This document shows positions 35,407 to 43,550 of a stretch of DNA of 64,000 bases, piece by piece; position 1 is the first letter of the stretch, and the number at the start of each line of letters is the position of its first letter. Made by a program: the position numbers and the translations under genes. The stretch lies in contig NZ_CP053708.1 in assembly GCF_013201075.1 (NCBI RefSeq), positions 4,159,501-4,223,500 on the forward strand, in the 5' to 3' direction. Origin of the DNA: Lichenicola cladoniae (lineage in GTDB: Bacteria; Pseudomonadota; Alphaproteobacteria; Acetobacterales; Acetobacteraceae). The notes beneath the pieces were generated by a model that saw nothing but the letters and a program-made list of their open reading frames with translations, did no database searches and was not told where the DNA came from.

Positions 35407-36142
35407 TCGAGACCGTGCCGGCGGCGGCCTTGTCGAGCATCCAGATCAGCTCGCCATCCGTCGTGATATGGGTCGACGGCAAATCCGTGTCGCCACCGCG
35501 AACCGCCTTGACCACATCCGCCTTGCCGGCACCGGCGACCAGGAACACCACGAAGCGGCTGCTGGCGATGGCGGGATAGGTAAGGCTCAGCCGGGTGTGC
35601 GGCGCGTCGTCCGGAACGCAGGTGCCGACCCAGGCCTGGGTCTCCTGCAGGATGTCCGTGCGGGGGAACAGCGACGCCGTATGGCCGTTCTCGCCCAGGC
35701 CAAGCAGCACTACGTCGAACAGCGGACGGCCCGATTCCAACGTCACGGCGCCATACTGGGTATGCAGTTCGCGCTGATAGCGTGCAGCCGCATCCGCCGG
35801 ATCGCCGTCGGTCGGCATCCGGTGCACGTTCGCCGATGGCACCGGCACCTTGGACAACAGCGCGAGATTGGTCATGTGGTAGTTGCTGGACTCATCCCCG
35901 GGCGGCACGAAACGTTCATCGCCGAAGAACAGCTGCACACGATCCCACGGAAACCGCGACGCATAGGCGGAACTGGCCAGGATCTCGTAGAGCCGCTTCG
36001 GTGTCGATCCGCCCGAGAGCGCGATGACGAACGGCCCCTGCTTCGCCACTGCCTGTGCGGTCAGGAAGTCCGCGGCAGCGACCGCCACCGCTTCCGCGTC
36101 GGCCAGGATCTCGACCCGGCCGTTGCATGCATCCTGGCTCAA
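35399..36142 (-). CDS. pgl: 6-phosphogluconolactonase
   Basis: A 247-residue enzyme that hydrolyses 6-phosphogluconolactone to 6-phosphogluconate. The NagB/RpiA-fold family motifs are FVIALSGGSTPKRLYEIL near residue 40, VQLFFGDERFVPPGDESSNY near 70, and DVVLLGLGENGHTASLFP near 145. It overlaps the upstream HAD gene by 4 nt and rpiA by 8 nt, so translation is probably coupled through this part of the operon. Confidence 0.95.
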   Translation of the reverse strand: MSQDACNGRVEILADAEAVAVAAADFLTAQAVAKQGPFVIALSGGSTPKRLYEILASSAYASRFPWDRVQLFFGDERFVPPGDESSNYHMTNLALLSKVPVPSANVHRMPTDGDPADAAARYQRELHTQYGAVTLESGRPLFDVVLLGLGENGHTASLFPRTDILQETQAWVGTCVPDDAPHTRLSLTYPAIASSRFVVFLVAGAGKADVVKAVRGGDTDLPSTHITTDGELIWMLDKAAAGTVSNG

Positions 36143-36957
36143 GACGCCTCTCCCAGCACGTAACGCTCGATCGCCTTGGCGAAGCCCTCATCCTCAGCGG
36201 AGTCGCTGACATAGGTCGCCTGCGACTTCACCTCATCGCTCGCCTGGCCCATCGCGATCGACATGCCGCTCTTCTTGAACATCAGAACGTCGTTCGGCTG
36301 GTCGCCGAGCGTGGCGATCTCGGACGCCTTCACACCGAGCATCCGTTCCAGGCTTGTCACGACACCGCCCTTGTTCGCGTCGGGATGGGTGACGTCGAGA
36401 TAGTAGGGCTGCGACCGCGCCGCGGAAGCGGTGTTGCCCAGTGCTTCCTGGGCGTCCTTCTCGACCTTCTTCATCAGCTCGAGATCGTCGCTGATGCCGA
36501 CGATCTTGACGACACTATCGAGTGCGGCGCCGAAATCCTTCACGACCTTGGGCGGGAATTTCACCGTCCATTCCTCGCGCGAAACATGCGGCGCCTTGTT
36601 GTCGTGGACCAGCCAGTCCTCGCCGCTATAGACCCAGACATCGACCTTGTGATCGAGCAGGATCTGCACGGTCTTTTCGGCCGCATCCCTCGGCAGGGTC
36701 TTGGCCTCGATGATGGTGAGGTCCGGCTTCACGAACAGCCCGCCATTGAAGCCGGCGATCGGCTCGGTAATTCCGAGCGGGGCGATCAGCATGTTGGCAC
36801 CCTTGGGCGGACGACCGCTGGTGATCGCGAACCGGATGCCGCGCCGGCGTAGTTCCTGCACCGCACGGATGGCGCGCTCGGTCAGCAGCTTGTCCTTGGT
36901 GACCAGCGTGCCGTCGACATCCGCCAGGACCAGGCTGATTTTCTGCAGGTCGGCCAT
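36139..36957 (-). CDS. Cof-type HAD phosphatase (first of two paralogues)
   Basis: A 272-residue haloacid-dehalogenase phosphatase of the Cof/IIB type. Motif I is LVLADVDGTLVT, motif II ITSGRPP, and motif III/IV YYLDVTHPDANKGG with TLGDQPNDVLMF. The two motif-I Asp residues needed for catalysis are present. Position between zwf and pgl suggests a sugar phosphate or a side product of the pathway as substrate; this is inference. It overlaps both neighbours (1 nt with the next HAD gene, 4 nt with pgl). Confidence 0.88.
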   Translation of the reverse strand: MADLQKISLVLADVDGTLVTKDKLLTERAIRAVQELRRRGIRFAITSGRPPKGANMLIAPLGITEPIAGFNGGLFVKPDLTIIEAKTLPRDAAEKTVQILLDHKVDVWVYSGEDWLVHDNKAPHVSREEWTVKFPPKVVKDFGAALDSVVKIVGISDDLELMKKVEKDAQEALGNTASAARSQPYYLDVTHPDANKGGVVTSLERMLGVKASEIATLGDQPNDVLMFKKSGMSIAMGQASDEVKSQATYVSDSAEDEGFAKAIERYVLGEAS

Positions 36958-37814
36958 TATGTCTCTCCCACCGCGCGCCCGGCTGCCCGGGGAAGGATCA
37001 GTGTTTCCACCGCTTCGGCCCAGCCATCCTGCTCGTTCGTACCGGTCAGGAAATGTGCCGAGGCAGCGACCTGTTCGGGAGCGTTGCCCATGGCGACCGA
37101 CAGGGAAGCGGTGCTCAGCATCGAGATGTCGTTGTCCATGTCGCCGATGCAGGCCATCTCGGACGGATCGACCCCCAGCAGGGCCGCAAGCCGGTGCGCC
37201 GCGCGGCCCTTGTTGGCCAGCGGGTGGGTCACGTCGAGATACCAGGGAGACGAGCGACGCGAACTGACCCGGTCGCCGAGCATCGTCTGCAGCTCGATCT
37301 CCATGCGCTCGAGTAGCGGATAGTCGGTCGTGGCGCCCATGATCTTGCCGATCCGGTCGATATAGGGCTCGAACGAATCCACGACGGTCGGCTCGAACTG
37401 CACTGCCTTGCGCTCACGCGGAACATACGGCGCGGCGATGTCGCGGATCAGCCATTCCCGTCCGGTGAAGGCCCACGCATCGACATGATTGGTGGTCAGC
37501 GTCTCCACGGTCAGCCGTGCGACGTCGGCATCGAGCGACTGGGTTTCGAGAACCGTCCCGCCTGCGTCGACGATCTCGCCGCCGTTCAGGCCGGCCGACG
37601 GCGTATCGTTGCCGATCGCATGCATATACATCTGCATCCCGCGCACCGAACGGCTGCTCACCAGGCACAGCCTGACGCCTGCTTCACGCAGCTTCGCGAT
37701 CGCGGCGAGGGTGGCCGGGGTGACTTCCTTATGGCCGTTGATCAGGGTCCCGTCGATATCGGACACCAGCAGGCTGATCCGCGACGAAGCCGGCGCGCGC
37801 GGGGGAATGATCAT
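36957..37814 (-). CDS. Cof-type HAD phosphatase (second of two paralogues)
   Basis: A 285-residue HAD phosphatase related to its neighbour. Motif I is LLVSDIDGTLING, motif II LVSSRSVRG, motif III/IV WYLDVTHPLANKGR with CIGDMDNDISML. It aligns with the adjacent HAD along its length, indicating an old tandem duplication with divergence. The start at 37814 (MIIPPRAP) overlaps the zwf stop by 4 nt. A pathway-related phosphatase role is inferred from context only. Confidence 0.87.
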   Translation of the reverse strand: MIIPPRAPASSRISLLVSDIDGTLINGHKEVTPATLAAIAKLREAGVRLCLVSSRSVRGMQMYMHAIGNDTPSAGLNGGEIVDAGGTVLETQSLDADVARLTVETLTTNHVDAWAFTGREWLIRDIAAPYVPRERKAVQFEPTVVDSFEPYIDRIGKIMGATTDYPLLERMEIELQTMLGDRVSSRRSSPWYLDVTHPLANKGRAAHRLAALLGVDPSEMACIGDMDNDISMLSTASLSVAMGNAPEQVAASAHFLTGTNEQDGWAEAVETLILPRAAGRAVGET

Positions 37815-39406
37815 CCGTTCAACCTCAACCAGTGGCGCCCATCCCGGGCCAGCAACGCATCCGCGGCATCGGGGCCCGCCTTGCCGGCGGCATAGAATTG
37901 CAGCTTGCTCTGCGCGTTCCGGCCACCGTCTTTCCAGGCCTCGATCGCCGGCTGCACGACCTTCCAGCCGGCCTCGACGTTGTCGGCCCGCTGGAACAAG
38001 GTCGCATCGCCGATCAGGCAGTCGTAGATCAGCGTCTCGTAGCCGGTGCTGGGTCCTTCCTGGAACCAGTCCGCATAATCGAATTTCATCCGGACACCGC
38101 CGAGCTTCACGGTCGGCCCCGGCATCTTGGCCGAGAACTGCATGGTCACGCCCTCGGTCGGCTGGATCTGCAGCACCATGATGTTGGGCGTCAGCTTCTC
38201 GACCGGGGTTTCGCGGAACAATGCATACGGCGCCTGCTTGAAATGGATCGCGATCTCGGTCTTGCGCAGGGCCAGCCGCTTGCCGGTACGCACATAGAAC
38301 GGCACGCCGGCCCAGCGCCAATTATCGATCGAGAGCTTCATCGCGATGAAGCTTTCCGCCTGCGAGTCTGGTGCGACATCCGGCTCGTCCCGGTATCCGG
38401 CAAGTGCCCGGCCGGCGATGCTACCGGCGGTATATTGCCCCCGCACGATGTCGTTGGCGGTAATGGGATGCACGGCCGCCAGCACCTTCGACTTCTCGTC
38501 CCGCACTGCATCGGCGTCGAACGAGATCGGCGCTTCCATGGCCACCATCGCCAGCAACTGCATGATGTGGTTCGGCACCATGTCCCGCAACGCGCCGGTC
38601 GTTTCATAGAAGCGCCCGCGCTTCTCGACACCGACCGTCTCGGCGGCGGTGATCTGGACATGGTCGATATTCTGGCGGTTCCAAAGTGGTTCGAAGAACC
38701 CGTTGGAGAACCGCAGAGCCAGGATATTCTGGACGGTTTCCTTACCGAGGTAATGATCGATCCGGTAGATCTGGCTTTCTTCGAGGGCGTTGCGCAACTG
38801 GGCATTCAACGCGCGTGCGGAGATCAGGTCGGAGCCGAACGGCTTCTCCACGACGACCCGCCTGAACCGGCTTTCGGTCTCTCGGGTCAATCCGGCCGCT
38901 TCGAGCTGCCCGACGATCGGGGCGAAGAACCGTGCTGCCACCGCCAGATAGAACACGCAGTTGCCGACGCCGCACAAGCTGGACAGCGTCTGGTAGGTCT
39001 GGCTGTCGTCGAAGCCGCCACGCAGGAAGGAAATGCGCTGGCTCAGCCATTCCCAGTCCGCTTCGTGCAGTTCGGACGCGCTGGAGCGGCGCTGCGCCAC
39101 GAACTGGCGCATGGTTTCGCCGAGCTGGCTGCGCAGCGTCTCGGTATCGAGGTCCGACCAGTCCACGGCGATGATCGAGAAGCCCTCGTCGAGCAACTGC
39201 GACCCGACGAGATTGTAGATCGCCGGGATAAGCAGTCGGCGGGTCAGGTCGCCGCCGCCACCGAAGATCACCATGGTGCAGGGCGGGCTCCGGCGGGGCG
39301 CCGGATCCGCTTCCTCGGTATCGATCAGGTCGGACGCCGGTTCGATATCCGCGCGCGCGGAGTATTTGCCTTGCAGGCCGGGATGCAGATCGACGGGAGG
39401 CGACAT
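37811..39406 (-). CDS. zwf: Glucose-6-phosphate 1-dehydrogenase
   Basis: A 531-residue enzyme making 6-phosphogluconolactone and NADPH, the entry to the oxidative pentose-phosphate branch. The dinucleotide motif FGGGGDLTRRLLIPA lies at about residues 48-62, and the active-site RIDHYLGKETVQN is present. The C-terminal substrate domain includes VPFYVRTGKRLALRKTEIAI. About 40 N-terminal residues before the Rossmann fold are an extension rich in Asp and Pro. The start at 39406 lies 2 nt after the gnd stop; the frame is open upstream but overlaps gnd. Confidence 0.95.
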   Translation of the reverse strand: MSPPVDLHPGLQGKYSARADIEPASDLIDTEEADPAPRRSPPCTMVIFGGGGDLTRRLLIPAIYNLVGSQLLDEGFSIIAVDWSDLDTETLRSQLGETMRQFVAQRRSSASELHEADWEWLSQRISFLRGGFDDSQTYQTLSSLCGVGNCVFYLAVAARFFAPIVGQLEAAGLTRETESRFRRVVVEKPFGSDLISARALNAQLRNALEESQIYRIDHYLGKETVQNILALRFSNGFFEPLWNRQNIDHVQITAAETVGVEKRGRFYETTGALRDMVPNHIMQLLAMVAMEAPISFDADAVRDEKSKVLAAVHPITANDIVRGQYTAGSIAGRALAGYRDEPDVAPDSQAESFIAMKLSIDNWRWAGVPFYVRTGKRLALRKTEIAIHFKQAPYALFRETPVEKLTPNIMVLQIQPTEGVTMQFSAKMPGPTVKLGGVRMKFDYADWFQEGPSTGYETLIYDCLIGDATLFQRADNVEAGWKVVQPAIEAWKDGGRNAQSKLQFYAAGKAGPDAADALLARDGRHWLRLNG

Positions 39407-39408
39407 GC

Positions 39409-40440
39409 CTATTCCTTCTTTTCCGACACCTCGCTGCCGTGCTTCTTCTCGGTCAGGTGCTGCTCGATATGGCCGCCGAACTGGAAGCGCATTGCCGACA
39501 GCAGCTTCTCGCCGAAATTGTTGCCCGAACGGCTGCGGAACCGTGTGAACAGCGCCTGACTCAGCACCGGGACCGGCACCGCTTCCTCGATCGCCGCCTC
39601 GATGGTCCATCGACCTTCGCCGGAATCGGCCACCTGTCCGGTATAGTCCGAGAGCGTCTCGTTCTTGGTCAGCGCATTGGCGCACAGATCGAGCAGCCAG
39701 GACGACACGACGCTGCCGCGCCGCCAGACTTCGGCGATATCGGGCATGTTCAGGTCGAAGCGCTCATGCTCGGGAAGGTCGCCCGAGTTCTTGTTGCGCA
39801 GAACGTCGAAGCCTTCCGAGAAGGCCTGCATCATGCCGTATTCGATGCCGTTATGGACCATCTTGACGAAATGCCCGGAGCCGGCCGGACCGCAATGCAG
39901 GTAGCCCTGCTCGGCGCGCGGATCGAGATGACCGCCCTCGCGACCGGCGGTACGCTCGACATCGCCGATGCCCGGCGCCAGCACCGACAGGATCGGGTCG
40001 ATATGGTCGACCGCCTCCTTCGCGCCGCCGATCATCATGCAGTAGCCACGATCCAGGCCATGCACGCCGCCCGATGTGCCGACATCGACATAGTGGATGT
40101 TCTTCTCGCGCAGCGTCCGGGCGCGGCGGATGTCGTCCTTGTAGTAGCTGTTGCCGCCATCGATGATGATGTCGCCAGACTCGAGCAGGCCGGACAAGGT
40201 GTCGACGGTGTCCTCGGTGATCTTGCCGGCCGGCAGCATCACCCAGACGATGCGAGGCGCGTTGAGCTTGGACACGAGGTCCTGCAGGCCGGTGGCCTCC
40301 AGGCTCTTCTCGGAGCGGCCATGCACGGCGGAGACGACCGCCTGGTCCCGATCGAACAGAACGACCTCATGTCCATGTCGCGAGAGACGGACCGAGATGT
40401 TCCCGCCCATCTTGCCAAGTCCGATGATGCCGATCTGCAT
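39409..40440 (-). CDS. gnd: 6-phosphogluconate dehydrogenase, short decarboxylating (GndA/YqeC) type
   Basis: A 343-residue enzyme converting 6-phosphogluconate to ribulose-5-phosphate and CO2. The Rossmann motif [14 protein letters not shown] is followed by FDRDQ, which has Asp at the end of beta-2 and argues for NAD+ preference. The catalytic region includes [20 protein letters not shown] and [19 protein letters not shown]. The length is that of the NAD-dependent short type rather than the 470-residue NADP form. It lies 98 nt downstream of tal-pgi in the same operon. Confidence 0.94.
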   Translation of the reverse strand: MQIGIIGLGKMGGNISVRLSRHGHEVVLFDRDQAVVSAVHGRSEKSLEATGLQDLVSKLNAPRIVWVMLPAGKITEDTVDTLSGLLESGDIIIDGGNSYYKDDIRRARTLREKNIHYVDVGTSGGVHGLDRGYCMMIGGAKEAVDHIDPILSVLAPGIGDVERTAGREGGHLDPRAEQGYLHCGPAGSGHFVKMVHNGIEYGMMQAFSEGFDVLRNKNSGDLPEHERFDLNMPDIAEVWRRGSVVSSWLLDLCANALTKNETLSDYTGQVADSGEGRWTIEAAIEEAVPVPVLSQALFTRFRSRSGNNFGEKLLSAMRFQFGGHIEQHLTEKKHGSEVSEKKE

Positions 40441-40505
40441 TTCAATTACCTCGTCAGAAACCGTATGGCGCTAAGCCGCACGGCGTGGGTCTCAATGAAA
40501 CAAGG

Positions 40506-40529
40506 TGCCGCGACGTGTCAGTCGCGACA
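40506..40529 (-). other. Hairpin between tal-pgi and gnd
   Basis: A 9-bp stem (TGTCGCGAC / GTCGCGGCA, one G-U pair) with a 6-nt loop in the 98-nt spacer between tal-pgi and gnd. There is no T run. It may mark an RNA-processing or stability boundary within the operon. Confidence 0.4.
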
Positions 40530-40538
40530 CCATGATCG

Positions 40539-43409
40539 TCAGGCGACAGCGCTGGCGATCGCGCTGCCAAGCCGCTCCAGACCGGCAGACAGGTTGCCCT
40601 TGATGTGCACGCGCAGCGCACGACGTCCGCGCTCCGCCAGCACGTCGAAGTCGCCGCGAGCCTGGGCTGCCTTGACCACGCTGAAGCTGTAGGTCTCGCC
40701 GGGCACTGCAAGATCGGCCTTGTCGTCGGCAGTGATCTGCAGGAACACGCCGCTGTTCGGCCCGCCCTTGTAGGCCTGACCGGTCGAGTGCAGGAACCGC
40801 GGTCCGAACTCTGCTGCCGTGGCAACGTGCTTCGCGTCGCGAATCGCCAGGCGTGCCTTCTGGATCCAGGCGATCGTCGTAGAGTCGCGCTCGATATACG
40901 CGAGCAGCGCCGCATAGTCGCCAGCCTTGGCCCGTGCGAAGTGCGCCTTCACGACCGCTTCCAACGATCCACCCTTGAGGGCGGCAGCGTTGGTCTCGTC
41001 GGCGAAGAAGCTGAAATCGCCGTCGGTGCCGAACGGTGCCTCGGCCGGCAGCTTGCCGCTGCTGGCGTACGCATCGGTCAGCTTGCGCGTCTCGATCTTG
41101 CTGGCCTCGACGTCGGGCTGGTTGAACGCGTTGATCCCGAGGATCGACCCTGCCACCGCGGTGGCGAACTCCCAGCGGAAGAACTCCTGCGCAATCTGCA
41201 TTTTCGATGCCAGCGAGATGGTGACGACCGGCTGGCCGGCAGCCTCCAGCGCCTTGATCGCCGCGTCCTGCGTCGCATCGGGACTATCGGTTAGGCGCAG
41301 ATAGGCAAACACCCGGTCGCTGCCATAGACCGACGGCGCACCGAGCGTCTCGCCCTCGATCGGGATGATGCCCTTGCCGTCCTTGCCGGTGGACTCGGCA
41401 AGGAGCTGCTCGAGCCACGCGCCGAGGTCGGCAATTCCCGGTGACGCGACGATGGTGACCTTGTCGTGGCCGAGCTTGGCGCCGACCCCGAGCAGGGCTC
41501 CCAGCAACACGCCGGGGTTCTGGCCCGGCGGCGTCCCGGCGGAGCAGGCCTTCACCATGCGGTCTGCGTTCGACAGGAACTCGGCCAGATCGAGGCCGAT
41601 CGCCGCCGCGGGTACGATGCCGAAGTTCGACAGCACCGAATACCGGCCGCCGATCGCTTTCTCGCCGTGGAAGATCTTCCAGAAGCCGTCCTTGGTCGCG
41701 ACATCTTCCATGTGCGAACCAGGATCGGTGATGGCAACGAAGTGGCTGCCGGCCTTGTCGCCGACGGCCTTCTGCATCTTGTCGAAGAAGTAGGCCTTCA
41801 GGATGTTCGGCTCGAGGGTACCGCCCGACTTGGAGCTGACGATCACTAATGTCTTGGCCAGGTCGACCTTGGCCTCGAAGCTCGCGACCTGCTGCGGGTC
41901 GGTGCTGTCCAGCACATGCAGTTCCGGGAAGCCGGCACGCTGTCCGAATGTCTCCGCCAGGACTTCCGGCCCAAGGCTCGAACCACCCATGCCGAGCAGC
42001 AGCACGTGGCTAAACGCCTTCTCCTTCACTTCGGCCTGGAACGCCGTCAGCGCATCGAGGCCTTCGATCCGGTCGCCGACGATGTCGAGCCACCTGAGCC
42101 AGCTCGCCTCGTCGGTGCCGGTCCAGACCGATGCCTCGCGCTCCCACAGGGCGCGAACCTTGCCGGACTTCCGCCAGTCCTCGAGGCTCGCCTTGACGGC
42201 GTCATCGAGATCCTTGGGCAGCTTGAAGACGCTGGCGGCAACGGTGTCTCCGGCCATCTCGGCCTTTTTGGCGGCAACCGCGCCGAGCAATGCGTCGAAG
42301 GAGTCCGCGAACGAGTCGACGCCGTCCTTGACCAGCTTGTTGGTGACACCGGTCAGGTCGAGGCCGAGCCGCTCGGCTTCGGCAAGCACGTGCTTTGCGC
42401 CCTCTACGTCTTCGGTGATCGAGTTGCGCGCGGTGCCATGGTCGCGGAACGCATCCATGGTTGCCGGCGGCATGGTGTTCACGGTGTCGGCGCCGATCAG
42501 CTCCTCGACATACAGCACGTCGCTGTAGGCCTTGTCCTTGGTGCCGGTCGAGGCCCAGAGCAGGCGCTGCGGGTTTGCACCGATGGCCTTGAGAGCCTGC
42601 CAGCGCGGGCCGGCGCTGACCTCGACGTAATGCTGGTAGGCCAGCTTGGCATTGGCGATCGCCACCTTGCCGCGCAGGGTCTTGAGGATCTCGCTGTCCT
42701 TGTCGTTGGCAGCCAGGCGCGTGTCGATCGCCTTGTCGATCAGCCCGTCGATCCGGCTGACGAAGAAGCTGGCGACCGAAGCGATGTGGGTGATGTCACC
42801 GCCATTCTTGTGGCGCTCCTCGAGGCCGGAGATGTAGGCCTCCAGAACCTTCTTGTAGGCATCGATCGAGAACAGCAACGTTACGTTGATGTTGATACCC
42901 TCGGAAATGACCTGGCGGATCGCCGGCACGCCCGCGTCGGTGCCCGGGATCTTGACCATCAGGTTCGGCTTGCCGACCGCTTTCCAGAGGCGACGGGCCT
43001 CGATGATGGTCGGCTCGGTGCGCAGGCCGAGATAGGGGGAAACCTCGAGGCTGACGTAACCGTCCAGCCCTTTCGTCTCGTCCCAGACAGGCTTCAGCAC
43101 GTCTGCGGCGGCGCGGATGTCGTCGATCGCCAGCGTCTCGTAGATCTCGGAGGCATCGGTATTGCCTGCCGCGACGATCTTCTTGAACTGGTCGTCATAG
43201 TCGGTGCCATGACCCATGGCCTTCTCGAAGATCGCGGGGTTCGAGGTGACCCCCTTGAGCCGGTCGTCGCCGACCAGCTTGGCAAGGCTGCCATTCTCGA
43301 TGAACGAGCGCTGGATGAAGTCGAGCCATGGCGACTGGTGGAACTTCTCGAGCGCCTGCAGCGGATTGCCGGCATCCTGTGCGCCGGGTGGTTTCTGGAC
43401 GACGTTCAT
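40539..43409 (-). CDS. tal-pgi: Bifunctional transaldolase/glucose-6-phosphate isomerase
   Basis: A 956-residue fusion. Residues about 15-365 are transaldolase, which moves a dihydroxyacetone unit between sugar phosphates; the Schiff-base lysine lies in PNLMVKIPGTDAG and the entry signature in KGVTSNPAIFEKAMG. Residues about 400-956 are glucose-6-phosphate isomerase, with LLGMGGSSLGPEVLAE and IVSSKSGGTLEPN. This fusion is characteristic of acetic-acid-bacteria relatives and some cyanobacteria. It links the non-oxidative branch directly to glucose-6-phosphate recycling. It sits between tkt and gnd, and the start at 43409 fits the family. Confidence 0.96.
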   Translation of the reverse strand: MNVVQKPPGAQDAGNPLQALEKFHQSPWLDFIQRSFIENGSLAKLVGDDRLKGVTSNPAIFEKAMGHGTDYDDQFKKIVAAGNTDASEIYETLAIDDIRAAADVLKPVWDETKGLDGYVSLEVSPYLGLRTEPTIIEARRLWKAVGKPNLMVKIPGTDAGVPAIRQVISEGININVTLLFSIDAYKKVLEAYISGLEERHKNGGDITHIASVASFFVSRIDGLIDKAIDTRLAANDKDSEILKTLRGKVAIANAKLAYQHYVEVSAGPRWQALKAIGANPQRLLWASTGTKDKAYSDVLYVEELIGADTVNTMPPATMDAFRDHGTARNSITEDVEGAKHVLAEAERLGLDLTGVTNKLVKDGVDSFADSFDALLGAVAAKKAEMAGDTVAASVFKLPKDLDDAVKASLEDWRKSGKVRALWEREASVWTGTDEASWLRWLDIVGDRIEGLDALTAFQAEVKEKAFSHVLLLGMGGSSLGPEVLAETFGQRAGFPELHVLDSTDPQQVASFEAKVDLAKTLVIVSSKSGGTLEPNILKAYFFDKMQKAVGDKAGSHFVAITDPGSHMEDVATKDGFWKIFHGEKAIGGRYSVLSNFGIVPAAAIGLDLAEFLSNADRMVKACSAGTPPGQNPGVLLGALLGVGAKLGHDKVTIVASPGIADLGAWLEQLLAESTGKDGKGIIPIEGETLGAPSVYGSDRVFAYLRLTDSPDATQDAAIKALEAAGQPVVTISLASKMQIAQEFFRWEFATAVAGSILGINAFNQPDVEASKIETRKLTDAYASSGKLPAEAPFGTDGDFSFFADETNAAALKGGSLEAVVKAHFARAKAGDYAALLAYIERDSTTIAWIQKARLAIRDAKHVATAAEFGPRFLHSTGQAYKGGPNSGVFLQITADDKADLAVPGETYSFSVVKAAQARGDFDVLAERGRRALRVHIKGNLSAGLERLGSAIASAVA

Positions 43410-43427
43410 GGGCCTTGGCTCCTACGA

Positions 43428-43449
43428 GGGCATGATCGAAATCATGCCC
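43428..43449 (-). other. Hairpin with UUCG loop between tkt and tal-pgi
   Basis: A perfect 9-bp stem (GGGCATGAT / ATCATGCCC) closed on the transcribed strand by a TTCG tetraloop, 18 nt upstream of the tal-pgi start. Without a U tract, a role in mRNA stability, processing or translation seems more likely than termination. Confidence 0.5.
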
Positions 43450-43550
43450 CTCAGGTTTGGATCGTCAGCGGACCTGTTCCGGACCGGCCCCCGGAACCTC
43501 AAATCTTGTGTCCGCCCAGCCTGTCGACCGGTCGAGATCAGTCGAGGCGG

